Assembly: GCA_001687465.1 (NCBI GenBank)
Contig: LVLI01000378.1
Location: 1 to 35,319, forward strand
Direction: 5' to 3'
Source: Halocafeteria seosinensis
Taxonomy: Eukaryota > Sar > Bigyra > Bicosoecida
Length of the DNA stretch: 35,319 nucleotides
Part shown: piece by piece, positions 21,913 to 32,430 of the stretch
How positions within the stretch are numbered: the stretch's first letter is position 1
Layout: every line of letters begins with the position of its first letter
Notes under the pieces: generated by a model
What the model was told of the DNA's origin: nothing
Seen by the model: only the letters and a program-made list of their open reading frames with translations
Databases searched by the model: none
Program-made: the position numbers and the translations under genes

Positions 21913-22291
21913 GATGCGTTCACAAACTCCAATTTTGATATATAAGGACGAGTACGGCAAACTACATCAATAAATTATAAAGTACAGCATCTCCATACTT
22001 CCTGTTAGACGAGAAACTGACTATTACGTTTGTGGAACTACGTGGGAGGTGTAATCCAAGTTGATTATCAAACACTGATGCTCAACTTCACAAGGAGCTT
22101 CGTGCAATGCATCACATGGGTTATCATTGTTCAAGTTCGTAAACAGTTTAACTTATCGACTACTTTTGTCACTCGTGTCCCATTAAAGGGCCCTTATTCA
22201 CTCATATGATTTCCACGCTGTTGCAGATGAGTGACCAGTGGGGTTCAAAGGCACGGTGCCCCTCCTCCCGCGGTGTGCACATTTCCCGTGA
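21913..22291. other. Gap between SET genes 2 and 3
   Basis: A 379-bp stretch upstream of SET gene 2 and downstream of SET gene 3, both on the minus strand. No gene is seen. It must contain the promoter of gene 2 and the 3' UTR of gene 3. Confidence 0.4.
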
Positions 22292-24365
22292 TTAGCTCTT
22301 CTCATCGCCCAGCAAGGACATCCAGTGTTCCCTGACTACGTTCTGAGCGTTCTGTGCTGCTGATATTATGCTTTTATGTACGGCCAGCATTGTTCTTTGA
22401 GGAGACGAAAGTGCGCTGGATTGCTCACTAAGGAACTCCATCGTTTTGTTTAGCGCTAGTTGTTCGCGATACAATGTAAACTGAGCAACTCGATACACCA
22501 GATTTAGCGCTTTCTGTTCGTTATCAACGCTTATAATTTTGTGATGATCTATGGAGTCCCTAGACCTGTATACATCGATAGAAGACAGTTAAAGGACGAA
22601 TGCTTGGTGGCTATAACTTAGAACTTACTCCAAGTCCGCAACTCCAAGGTTCATCAGTCTAACGACCTCTAGCAGCCGAATCGGAATTCTCGTATCAGAC
22701 AAGCAAAAAGGAAAGTCCTGTTGGTTTGTCTTCATCAAACCTACTTTGTACACTAATTGCGAACGGAATTCTTCTATCATTCCGCTTTTAGAAGTGTCTC
22801 CTAGCCGGATGGTCACAGGGAAGCACTGCCTGTTCTCTTCTCCTGTTATGAAACCGTACCTGGAGTATTTTCAGCAGTGACAATGCAAGCCGGGAGATCT
22901 ACGTTGTACGGGCAGTACTTGAGACGTACGTGTTAAGCATGTGCAAATCTGACTTGGCGCCTTCTCCACTATTGTAGGAGGTGTGAATGAAGTCCCCCTT
23001 CCTCAAGTGCCTGTCATTTGAGGCATGTCGGTGAGCTAAACAAATTGGTGGATACCTCATCTGCATACGTACGCAGAACTGGTATGGGTGTAGGAGAGTA
23101 AAGTGATTGTGCCATCGTCGTTCTGTTTCGCCGTTCCGCCTATGGCTTCCGTATGAGTATGATGGTTCATTAGTATGGCAATTGGGACCAACGCCGCTGA
23201 GAAATGCACACACTTCCGCTACTAGCTTCAATCGCTACCAGTGTGCGACATCAGTGCGTACCTTTGTCTCCTTTGAAACGAGGTCCATGTGCGCGAGTGG
23301 AAGCAACACTGACAGCCCAGGAGACCTCTCTTTTCAGCCTGCGAGAATGTGAGCAAGGGCGTCGCGAGAACGAAATGGCATTGCAATTGTCCCCTTTACC
23401 TTGTAACCACCTCATCGTTCTTTATGTCACCATATATGTCGGGACGCTCGGAGAGGACGTTGTACACTATGGCATCTACTGTCAACTCTGCCAAGCAATA
23501 TGTTTCAGTCTGATTCGAACAGTGGAGGGAGGTATGGAACTTGTTCACGTACTATGCCCCTGGGCACTTTCCCCGTACTTCCCGTTTGATTCATTTAGAA
23601 TGTCCCTAACCACTGCATCGTTTCCTTTGTAGTAGAACGGCGTGGGGAACCTCCGGGGAAGCGTTAGCAGGAATGGCCTCCAGAATGACTTCTTTAAATT
23701 ATAGAACATTTCCTGAGAAACAGTTCAATAAATAGACGGAAACTGTATTACATCCGAACGAATGTGGAGCTCGTATTCTCTTACATAATGAAGAAGTAAG
23801 ATGATTCCGTTCAACGATGATTCTTGATCATCTTCAAAGTTGATAATGAAACTGTATCAGTAGAACAGCTTGTAGTAGAGGTAACTTCCATTGTCCTCTT
23901 TTAGACATACCTTGTGGCATGGGAAAATAGCGATTTCACTACCGGATGGCTTGTGACATTCGTGCCGTGAATTGACAAGGAAACTGGAATCTCCAGTAAA
24001 GTTGTATTGGCTTGTGAATCTTGTTTAGAAATCAGATCCCAACCCCCATATCCGTCTCGGATATATGTTACACCTGAAATCTTTGCGCCGTGTGCCTCAG
24101 CCCTGGATGTAGAAGTGCTACCAAAGTAAGGCTTTACCTCAGGGCGACACACGAGATATAGCGCTCACCACTCGAACAAGTTTTTCATGTTTTCCTCTGA
24201 AGCTGCATCGTCATTAACCCAGCAGGTCTCAGGCTCTGGTGAGTTTGGAGGCTCTGTATGTATCTCTTTTGTGTTAACCGCGACAGCATTTGTAAAGACT
24301 GGTAGTTTTGCGCTGACGACCCAAAGTATGGCAAAGGGCCACCAGAACCGAAAGAGCATTCGCAT
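22292..24365 (-). CDS. SET-domain protein 3 of cluster (Rubisco-LSMT type), intact catalytic motifs
   Basis: Ten exons on the minus strand (24365-24169, 24102-23911, 23851-23785, 23712-23568, 23487-23400, 23338-23262, 23196-23073, 23010-22930, 22859-22629, 22565-22292) join in phase to 491 residues. The ATG at 24365 gives MRMLFRFWWPFAILWVVSA, a strong signal sequence. SET landmarks are GYGGWDLIS, LLEIPVSL, LLLHY, WAVSVASTRAHGPRFKG, LVPIAILMNHH (NH near 266-267), KGDFIHTSY (Tyr near 309) and LNTYGF. The LSMT substrate-binding region ends in REHWMSLLGDE, like EYWMSFL in gene 2. Sequons NTT and NVT lie in the N-terminal SET strands; the second sits where gene 2 has NAT. It has one intron (23852-23910) that gene 2 lacks. 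The donor at 23567 (GTGCCC) is weak, and its choice rests on alignment with gene 2. Confidence 0.84.
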
Positions 24366-24794
24366 GTTATTCAAGTATAGCGCCTTTCCACTTGTCTTGA
24401 AAACGCGTAGTCACACTAGCACGTATTATGCGCACGACGCGTGCATCAATTTCGATTGAATTAAACAATTTTGATGAAACACGATGCGCTCAGACGGCGT
24501 GTCTTCGCAGATATGTCACATGTGGCCAAGCGGCTCGGAGCAAACTTTTCTTTCACATGAGTATTCGACTGTGAGCGCTGCGCAGTACCACCCTGATAGA
24601 GGAGCCATAGGCGCGTATTGGGAAGATTTAATGGTAACATGTTTTATTAGAATGGGTGGAGTTGTGTAACATGGACGTGAAGATCCTAAACGAGAGCAAG
24701 CGGTGACCAAGTCCCAACATTGAAGCTTGACATCCTCAGATTTTTCGGCTAGATACTGCGATATACGTGCATTAATGCAGCCAAAATAGGTAAG
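24366..24794. promoter_or_regulatory. Divergent promoter region between SET gene 3 and MON1
   Basis: A 429-bp gap between divergent start codons. Open frames on both strands here are short and unrecognised. No single element can be named. Confidence 0.4.
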
Positions 24795-27355
24795 ATGGCA
24801 GCTACTGGCAACCACCCTTCATCTCAAGAAGCTCGTGAAGGGAATAAATTGGATAAGGATCTATCGGAGACCGCCAATACCAACCAGCACCAATCTCATG
24901 AACACGAAGAAATTAACCAAGCAGCATCACAGGAGGGTACAGACGCCAAGGAGAAGCGAAACTACATGACAGGTGAGTGAATGCTTACGGCGATGAATGA
25001 AAAATAATGTTAATAGGGGGATAATAACTGCGAACGCAGAATGGCAAGCGCGTCGGAAACACTTTCTGATCCTGTCGGAGCACGGCTTGCCCATTTTTTC
25101 AAGGTATGCCAATTTTCAGTGATACGACGGTATGGCTGCTGATGGATTCCTGTCACTTATACTGAAACCAGATATGAAGATGAAGAAGAGAATCAAGCAA
25201 ACATAGCTGGTTACATCAAAGGCCTCCTATCTAAGACTGAGAGCATTGGCGACGAGTTTCGGTAAGGACGATGGTGGCGATCTCTGCGTCCCAACCTCCA
25301 TTGGTCACTAGAATCGCTATACAGATTCATGGATTGTGGCAATGTCAGATTCGTGATCTTAAGAGAGAATAATTTGATCTTTGCGTGTATCACGAGAACA
25401 GGAGAAACTGTTACTTCGCTCTGTAGACAACTCAAGGCACTGAATGGGGTTATTGTTTGTACAGTATCTGCGGCCGTAAGTAAAATGCTGCTCAAATAGG
25501 ATGGGCTTATCTTTTATCGCAATCGCGACACATAATTGCTCATGCAGCCCTTTCAAGATAGTACATTGTTAGCTGTTGGAGATGATCTGGTGATCGCGGA
25601 GAGACCTTTACGCTATTGCATTCGGGCACTGAACCGAACACCCTCCTTTATGTGTAATTCCGTACCTATTTTGCCGGTTCCAACGACAACAAGGCAACTA
25701 GCCAAAGATTGTCTCAGTCCATGTGAGGGCTCAAAGCAGCTTCTGTAAGTTTTCCGTGTGCATTTTTGGCTACTTCTCGACGATACTGTCTAGGTTAGTT
25801 TTCAGGTGGGGCGCATTAGTGGCAGGGAATGAACTCATATCCTTTCGACGCGGAAATGCCAGGGCCGAGAGCTTAGTGCACGCGTTTGATCTTTTGACAG
25901 TGGTAACCTTTATCCAGTCGCAGTCAACCATTTACGCGGGGAACGCTACTCTTCCGTGCTGGTTTCCGTGCCAGAACCCTTTCGAGTATGTTTTCATGAG
26001 TAGACATTATGTTTCCCCTTTCCAATTTACCATAACTTTTTTCCAGCAATGTTCATGCGTTTGTTGGCTATCTGGGTTCTCTTCCACGGCACGCGGGTCG
26101 CACCAGTGTGCCCACATCGATCCGCAAGCAATCTCAGCAAGGCGATTCTGACGAGGCATCATCTCGAACTACTGGGCAAGAGATGGTTAGTCCGAAAGGG
26201 AATTCGCCTGTTAACGGGGCAGACGGGGGTGACAATGAATCTAGGAGGCGCAATCCCCATCCACACTTGAAATCGATGCGCCCTCATGCTATAAAGAAGC
26301 ACGAAAAGTCTATTAGTTCCGCCACCAACCGGGACGCTCTTCACTGCATAGAGGATGCGGAGAATGAAATTAGCTTAATCGCAAAAAAGAACAATGCGTT
26401 CCCTAACCCTACAGAAGATGGGACATCGTATTACTCAACGGATTCCCAAAGTGCCAATTCTGAAGATAGGGAGAAGATTCAAGCCTTGGATAGCAGGGAA
26501 ACCCCAGCAGCAAACGAATCCGAAGACTTAAGTAAGGATGGCAGATATATGGGCTCTGCGTATAGCCACAAAAGCCTTATGAACAAAAAAAGTCGCACTG
26601 ACGTTCGGTATCACGACAACTTACTAGACGACGTCTTAGTGATTCTAATTACCGAGGGTAACCACGCCGAGGCAATATCCGCTACGGCGAAACTAAAAGA
26701 TAAAATTGAAGATGTAAGTCTCTTCTTCTTTTTTCTTGACAAACGTAAAGACATTGGAAGTTGTTTATGATTATCAGAAAATCTACTCAAGCAAATTGGT
26801 GAATGGTATAGCTTCGTACGTAACCGAGAAAGGACTAGACTGCAGCCGCTACGATATTCCGGGACTGCTTCACTTTGTGTAAGTGTATACACACTGCTTC
26901 TCTTTCCTTAGTATGACTACAGGCTTTTCTTTGTTATAAAAACAGGTTCATGGATTTGAAGACACATCAATTCGTCCAGTCAATGTTCCCAAGGCAGTTC
27001 CGTGCGCATAGATGGAGAAAATGGTATGCTCGTAACCCGTCCGTAGAGTGAAGTGGATTCGATACATTGCTTGTGTTTCGTCTTTCCCAGGTTATTACGT
27101 AGGTATGATAGAGTTTATGAACGTCTCACATCGGAACCGAAGACAGTCCAGTGTGTCGCTGATGACACGAGTGAGCTTCCGCTTATCGTATCAGGTTGCA
27201 CTAGTGACAATTTCCTCGTGCTCGCGTCTTTTTCTTCGGAGAAGATACACAGACAGGACAACATTGGATGCATACCTAGAAAACTGAAGGGTCTGATAAA
27301 GTATTTGCGAGAAGGTAGCCGTAGCTTTTTCCTTAGCGATCAACGTTTTTCATGA
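24795..27355 (+). CDS. MON1: MON1, vacuolar/endosomal fusion factor (Rab7 GEF subunit)
   Basis: Ten exons (24795-24972, 25040-25103, 25172-25261, 25325-25475, 25548-25744, 25794-25985, 26047-26713, 26778-26878, 26946-27023, 27091-27355) join in phase to 660 residues. Introns are 49-72 nt; the 49-nt one (25745-25793) is the shortest seen here. The first longin-type region shows the MON1 signature ARRKHFLILSEHGLPIFSRY, then VRFVILRENNLIFACITRTG and RTPSFM. The middle part has GALVAGNELISFRR and CWFPCQNPFDNVHAFVGYL. The C-terminal part has IPGLLHFVFMDLKTHQFV and a terminal strand-helix ending RSFFLSDQ. A hydrophilic insert of about 190 residues (about 312-505) lies inside exon 7. MON1 with CCZ1 activates Rab7 on late endosomes and vacuoles. 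The last 16 bases of coding sequence overlap the deaminase-like gene on the opposite strand. Confidence 0.92.
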
Positions 27356-29052
27356 CATGCGGATAGCAACCCCATCTCTAGGGATACACAGCCCATTTTT
27401 CTGGAGGGAGTCCGGCTTGAGAGTCTCAGTCCTTCGTGGCAGGAATAATAAATGTTAGCAATCCCTAAACGAATGAGCCCCATGTTGCACATGGCACACG
27501 GAACTGCTTCTTCGTAGCCGACTCCTATGCCATCAAGTTCCACCACCCAGCAGTGGGCTCCCTGCAACGGTACATCAGCAGGGACGGAGCTACTGCGCAG
27601 ATGGCTTGACATGAGCGCTCTCACGGCAGCATGAATTTCACTGTGCATAACATGCTTTTGCGTAGAGGGAGACTGTGCGGTAGAGGTTTTCTGTCGCTTA
27701 GCTGGTTGCTTAAAAGTTGTATCTCTGCGGCTATCATCGCTTTGGCAACACATTGACATAGTCTCACTGTTGGCCGCCCTTTCCTGAGCTTCCTTTAGCT
27801 CAGCATCAGTAACGTGAGTCACATGATTTTGTCCGAAAGAGAAGAGGCGGTTTTTACTCACGTACACTCCGGAACTCTCCGCTTGTAGATCAGCGGGAAA
27901 GTATAGCTCTTGGTGGTCTTTCGGTGGCTCTACTGGGCTCAAGGGCACAACAATTACTGCTCCGTGCTTTGAGCCTTTTTGGTCACCAAGCCTAGCGCAT
28001 TCAGCAGCCCGAAGAAAGCAATATTCCCCTGTTCCTGGTTTGGGGTTTAGAGCACTCTTCACATCTTCCTCATGTAATATCCCCAGCGCTGCTGCTTCTC
28101 TCATCAGTTCCGGCTGACAAATATATACAAGATGCTTGTACAAATCATTGGCATTGTGTAAGTCGTTGTGCACACTCTGGTGCAGTTTCTGTACTGCAGT
28201 CTTTCCTTTATCCACGTGCCTGGACTTAACCGATGACGCAAATAGAAGCAAATAGCTGCGGGCATTCGGCTGATACTCCTTGGGGAAGTCTTCCGAATCA
28301 CAGAACGCATTCCACCTGTCAATGACGGAGTCTATAAAATTGGTCTTCCTGCTGTCACTCAGGTGTCCCGTTGCAGTTTGCTTCGCCACTGCAATGACAT
28401 CTTTCTTAGCGAGCCCTCCGTGCGGACGGTCTCGGATAAACTCTTCAAGGCGGTCGTTACCATAGACTGGTAGTTGTAAACACGAAGATGACGTGAGCGT
28501 TCTCTCCATGTGCTTTTCGCATAGGTCATTAAGGGATAACTGGGCTTCGCCTCTTGTGATAATGTCTTCTTCAGATGATATTTCGGCGTTTCCAGAATCT
28601 GGTGAGCTCTGGTGTAACGCCTCCAGTCCCTTGATGCATGTGAGTACGGGCAATGACGGCAACCACTGATCATTATTCAGTCTGCCACCTATGGATTGTG
28701 CTACATATTGAATGCTCTCGCTGGCTTCCGTAGGAAGCTCAAGTTTCTGGTTCGTCAGACCAGAGACACGCTTACACGCGGATTCCAAATGAGCACAGGT
28801 TATGATGCCGATAGAGGTTTCGTCCATTTTGTAGACTGACTTCAGTATCGCATTTAAGTCGGCGGCGGTCATGGTTTGCTTGTGTAGTGCTCGTCGCGCC
28901 AGCAGGGTCAGGGCAATTTCATGATGAAAACTGTAGGCCAAATGCTGCATTGCTACTGTAAAAGGACGGTGTGGAGCGAAGACACACAAGTTCAGCAGGG
29001 TATCGAGCGCGTTGGCCGACTGTGGTTGAATAAACTTGGGTAGCTTTCCCAT
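27340..29052 (-). CDS. Cytidine-deaminase-fold protein with long unknown N-terminal region
   Basis: A single frame. A longer version from a GTG at 29139 exists, but the first ATG is at 29052, giving 570 residues. The C-terminal 200 residues show the zinc-dependent deaminase pattern: CARLGDQKGSKHGAVIV near 350-370, HSEIHAA near 470 (zinc His and proton-shuttle Glu), and PCAMCNMGLIRLGIANIYYS near 518-537 (two zinc cysteines). This places it with the CMP/dCMP and tRNA-editing (ADAT) deaminases. The substrate cannot be told. The order of motifs and the insert of about 90 residues before HSE are unlike a plain ADAT2 or dCMP deaminase. The N-terminal 350 residues are mostly helical and not recognised. 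A tRNA adenosine deaminase subunit is one possibility. Its stop lies inside the last exon of MON1. Confidence 0.8.
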   Translation of the reverse strand: MGKLPKFIQPQSANALDTLLNLCVFAPHRPFTVAMQHLAYSFHHEIALTLLARRALHKQTMTAADLNAILKSVYKMDETSIGIITCAHLESACKRVSGLTNQKLELPTEASESIQYVAQSIGGRLNNDQWLPSLPVLTCIKGLEALHQSSPDSGNAEISSEEDIITRGEAQLSLNDLCEKHMERTLTSSSCLQLPVYGNDRLEEFIRDRPHGGLAKKDVIAVAKQTATGHLSDSRKTNFIDSVIDRWNAFCDSEDFPKEYQPNARSYLLLFASSVKSRHVDKGKTAVQKLHQSVHNDLHNANDLYKHLVYICQPELMREAAALGILHEEDVKSALNPKPGTGEYCFLRAAECARLGDQKGSKHGAVIVVPLSPVEPPKDHQELYFPADLQAESSGVYVSKNRLFSFGQNHVTHVTDAELKEAQERAANSETMSMCCQSDDSRRDTTFKQPAKRQKTSTAQSPSTQKHVMHSEIHAAVRALMSSHLRSSSVPADVPLQGAHCWVVELDGIGVGYEEAVPCAMCNMGLIRLGIANIYYSCHEGLRLSSRTPSRKMGCVSLEMGLLSACHEKR

Positions 29053-29763
29053 CTCTATCGCACCAAAATCCCCGTGTATACTCCTGTGTGGCTTTGCCAC
29101 AGTGCGTTGCTCCCACGAAATGTTCGGTTCCCCATCCACGCTGCTTCACACAGACGCCGGCATGGACATTGACCGAAGGTATATCTTATTTAATGGACAT
29201 GAAGTGCGTGTATATCGATACGCAGTCTGTGAATGCCTATTAGCAATCCGCGAGTTGTACGAACAAACCAATAGAGGAAGAGCAACTTCGCCCGCCGTGG
29301 GTGGAACATTCTCGTAGTGAGCGTCGAACAAACCAACGCCCCGTTGCGAATTGCCATCACCTACAGACGCTGCACTAGTGGACAAATTGGGTGTATTGTT
29401 CCAATAGAACTATTTTAACGGGAATGAGACTTCATATTTAGCGTGTCATTGGGTTCTTAGAAAACGTGCTAGAGCAAGGCCTTTTTCTGTCGCAAACAGC
29501 GGGCAGATTACGTGTTAAATTCCAATCAACGGAGCTGCGTAGACCACTTTTCTGAGTAGAAAGAAAGAGAAGTCATAGTACAGATAAAGAGTGAACCAAG
29601 CGTTACGCTCAGAAAGCGTAAACTATAATAGATCGAGGTGTGTATGTAGGCTGGCCCAGAGGTTTTCGGGTTGAACTTGATCGTTCCTATCCTTTGCTTG
29701 GAAAATACTGCCGCACAAGGTAACAGTGGGACAAAGTAGGGAAGACAAGAGCAAAAATACAAA
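29053..29763. other. Divergent intergenic region, 711 bp
   Basis: This region lies between the starts of the deaminase-like gene and the 431-residue gene. It contains a short ATG frame at 29162-29317 (51 residues, plus strand) that cannot be assigned. The rest shows no supported gene and should hold both promoters. Confidence 0.4.
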
Positions 29764-31059
29764 ATGGCTGCTGCTAACGTGGGAGGTCATATGCAAACCG
29801 GCGCTCGGAGCGGACAGCAAGGAAACACCATACATGCCCAAAGCGCTGCCTCCACTAGTCAGTTAATCGATCACACCAATGGGCGCTCATCACGTCCAAC
29901 GCCAAGTGGTAGCTCCCATTCTCTTTGTGGACATAAGCGTCCTGCAGACGATGATGATTTGGAGCAAATACATCGGTGTAAACGCTTGCTGAAGAACCTG
30001 AAGCTTTCAAGTAAACCACGGCGAACATTCAAAAGCAGATTTACATCTTCAGGTGGTCTCTCCAGCATGCAATCGTTATCAACAGAGCTAAGCCGTCAAA
30101 AGAGGTCTCGAGAGGAGGACTTGGATGGTTTGCTGTCTGCTGATTCCGAGACATCTCATCCTGCTTCTTCTGCTGCTGCGTCATCTGGGAGCGCTACTGC
30201 CACACTAGGTGGGGGTGACCACTTCTCAAGATTACTTTATGGCGTTCTTTTGCCAAAAAGTAAACAAGCACGGCGGCGGGTGGCGAGAGGGACTTCTTCG
30301 TTACGTCAAGTTAACAATGATGACGGCGAATGTACAACACCTGACACGTCACAGCAAGAACACAATGGTAATACGCCGAGTGAAGAGGAGCCATCCATCT
30401 GGCCACCGCTGCAGAATCCTTCTTGTCCCGAAATTCCCTCCGCTGAGCCTTCTGATCCAGAAAATCACTTATGCGTTGTCCTTCCGCCAAAGTCGTCTAG
30501 AAGCAATTTCAGATCGACTATGGTGCAAGCCCTTCACGAAGCGGCGTCTAACAATGGCGAGGTGTGGCTGCGCATAGGCAAACTGCTAGACGGACAAACT
30601 TTGGTAGTTGATGATACACCGTCATTACGTTATGGCACTCCATGGGAGAACAGCGCTCATCCACAAGAAGCTGTTCCTGCGAGCTCGGGTGATAGTGAAC
30701 TGCCAGAGATGCTAGCGTCAAGCTTGAACGCCTTGTGTGAACGGAATTCTAATCAAGAAGCGATAGTACCTTATAGCAACCGCGCAAAACTGTATTGGGA
30801 GCCGAAAGGATCCTTATGGCTGGATGCTAGAGCATTGTTAGGGGTCTCCTGGGACTACCTGGAAGAAATTTTAGGCATACCGATGACACAACTGAGGGAG
30901 TATATTGTGTACAGAACCCCCGACCTTTATGAGCCCGTTCAATCAGAAGATAGCTCTTTACGGACACAGGACATACAAACACCTCGGATAGAGGTTATAG
31001 ATGAGAATGAGGAGCAAGCACCATTTGACGCGGATGTAGACTTTGAGAATGGCCAATAA
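29764..31059 (+). CDS. Unrecognised 431-residue protein, disordered with ordered C-terminus
   Basis: A single frame with an ATG in a good context (AAAATGGC). The N-terminal 260 residues are Ser-, Gln-, Asn- and Arg-rich, with basic clusters such as HKRPADDDD and KQARRRVARG, and are probably disordered and nuclear. An ordered-looking part begins near residue 245: STMVQALHEAA, EVWLRIGKLLDG, and near 340-380 LYWEPKGSLWLDARALLG followed by YLEEILGIPMTQLREYIVYR. The tail is acidic. No family is recognised. A transcription or chromatin factor would fit the composition, but this is only a guess. It ends 52 bp from the WD40 gene stop on the other strand. Confidence 0.75.
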   Translation: MAAANVGGHMQTGARSGQQGNTIHAQSAASTSQLIDHTNGRSSRPTPSGSSHSLCGHKRPADDDDLEQIHRCKRLLKNLKLSSKPRRTFKSRFTSSGGLSSMQSLSTELSRQKRSREEDLDGLLSADSETSHPASSAAASSGSATATLGGGDHFSRLLYGVLLPKSKQARRRVARGTSSLRQVNNDDGECTTPDTSQQEHNGNTPSEEEPSIWPPLQNPSCPEIPSAEPSDPENHLCVVLPPKSSRSNFRSTMVQALHEAASNNGEVWLRIGKLLDGQTLVVDDTPSLRYGTPWENSAHPQEAVPASSGDSELPEMLASSLNALCERNSNQEAIVPYSNRAKLYWEPKGSLWLDARALLGVSWDYLEEILGIPMTQLREYIVYRTPDLYEPVQSEDSSLRTQDIQTPRIEVIDENEEQAPFDADVDFENGQ

Positions 31060-31111
31060 TACGACTAATGGAGTAAATTTCTTCCAAAGTACGTGTGGGG
31101 AACATCATCTC

Positions 31112-32430
31112 TTAGATGTTTCGCCGAGCCCTGGCTGCGGCAAATCCACTGCCTCCTACCACACCCTCTCCTGTGCCGAACTCGTTATCTTTTGATTCCA
31201 AGAAACCACTCTCCTTGCTGTCTATCCCTGATTCCGCGTAACTAGTGATTCTTTGGACAGGGATGGAGCTCGAAGATCCACCAATAGCCAAAAGAGATGC
31301 CTCGTGCATTGCTGTGGCAAAAATGGGTCCTTCGTGCTTTATTGTACCGACTACTGAGTTTCCGCTTGTTCTGTCGAATACCTTAGCACAGTTTTCCCCA
31401 CTACCTCCTGCGAGAATCAAGCATTGTTGCTCATCTCTAGAAAATGTTGCGGAGTAAATGCTGGTTCCAGGACCGTCAGCAGCCCTTGAAAAACGAATCG
31501 TTTCCAGTTTGGTTCCCTTATGCAAATCCCAAAGTTCCAAGGGGTCATTGGGCCGCCAGCTTCCGGTTAGTAGTTTTCCGTCTTTTGTGACGTCCAAGCT
31601 GTCCCCACAGATATGAGGACCGAAAATAGATCGCACGCTGGAGCCTGTCCTACTATCCCATACTTGGATAGTGTTGTCCCAACCACCGGTAACCAGTAAG
31701 TTCTCGTCGCTAGGAACAAATCGCAGGGAAAACACTCTATTTCCGTGGCCTGCATCTCCAAGGAGTCTATCCTTTCCCATTTCTTGAGACAGCTCCCTCG
31801 TGTGTTCATCATATATTCGTACTACCCTGTCCTTTCCGGCCGTGGCAAACAAGGATGCGTCCTGTTTATAGTCACAACAAAGGACTTGGTTATTCGGTTC
31901 AGTGATCCGGCTTAAGCACTTCTCGCTGGGGACGTGCCAATGCTGGACGCTCCCATCCGCTCCTGGAGATAGAAAGCGTTGAAAGATAACAATGAAAGGA
32001 TGAAATTAATCTATTTCTGAATTTGCTTACCACAAGCCAGCAGCACATTTGTTGTGGTCGAGTCGTTCGTCTCAGGACGAAAGCACAGCCCAGTGATTCC
32101 TAGCGCATCTTTGCTTCCGGTAAACAATTCGTATTTGCGTACCGCAGTAAAGGGATTATGTACCTGCTACGTAGCAGACTCAATTGGTAGGTGTACCACA
32201 GAAGTATACCTCCCGTGGTGTGTACTAACCCGTATGATGCCATCGTCCCCTCCGATTGCGAGCAAGTCCCCAGTCGGATTGAACTCCAATGAGAAAACCT
32301 CATATCCACCCTCGCTGCGCAACACAGGATAAATATAGCATCCAAAAACCCCATTCTAAATGGAAATACCACTTTCATCAGAATGCAAAAGGCCTTACGA
32401 GATCGTTGCCTGGGAGGTAAGGTGCTTCAT
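31112..32430 (-). CDS. WD40-repeat protein, 366 residues
   Basis: Four exons on the minus strand (32430-32399, 32314-32230, 32163-32031, 31962-31112), with introns of 84, 66 and 68 nt, join in phase to 366 residues. WD40 strands are clear: LLAIGGDDGIIR, GADGSVQHWHVP, LFATAGKDRVVRIYDEHT, LLVTGGWDNTIQVWDSRTG, LLTGSWRPNDPLELWDLHKG and a late CLILAGGSGENCAKVFDRTSG. This suits a seven-blade propeller that serves as a binding scaffold. The C-terminal 40 residues are low-complexity. It resembles a simple stand-alone WD40 protein; no specific orthologue can be named. The first coding exon is only 32 nt, so the start is the least certain part. Confidence 0.87.

Noticed and set aside
29053-29139. Longer N-terminus for the deaminase-like protein
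   Set aside because: The extension begins with GTG and has no ATG; an in-frame stop lies just upstream. The ATG at 29052 was preferred.
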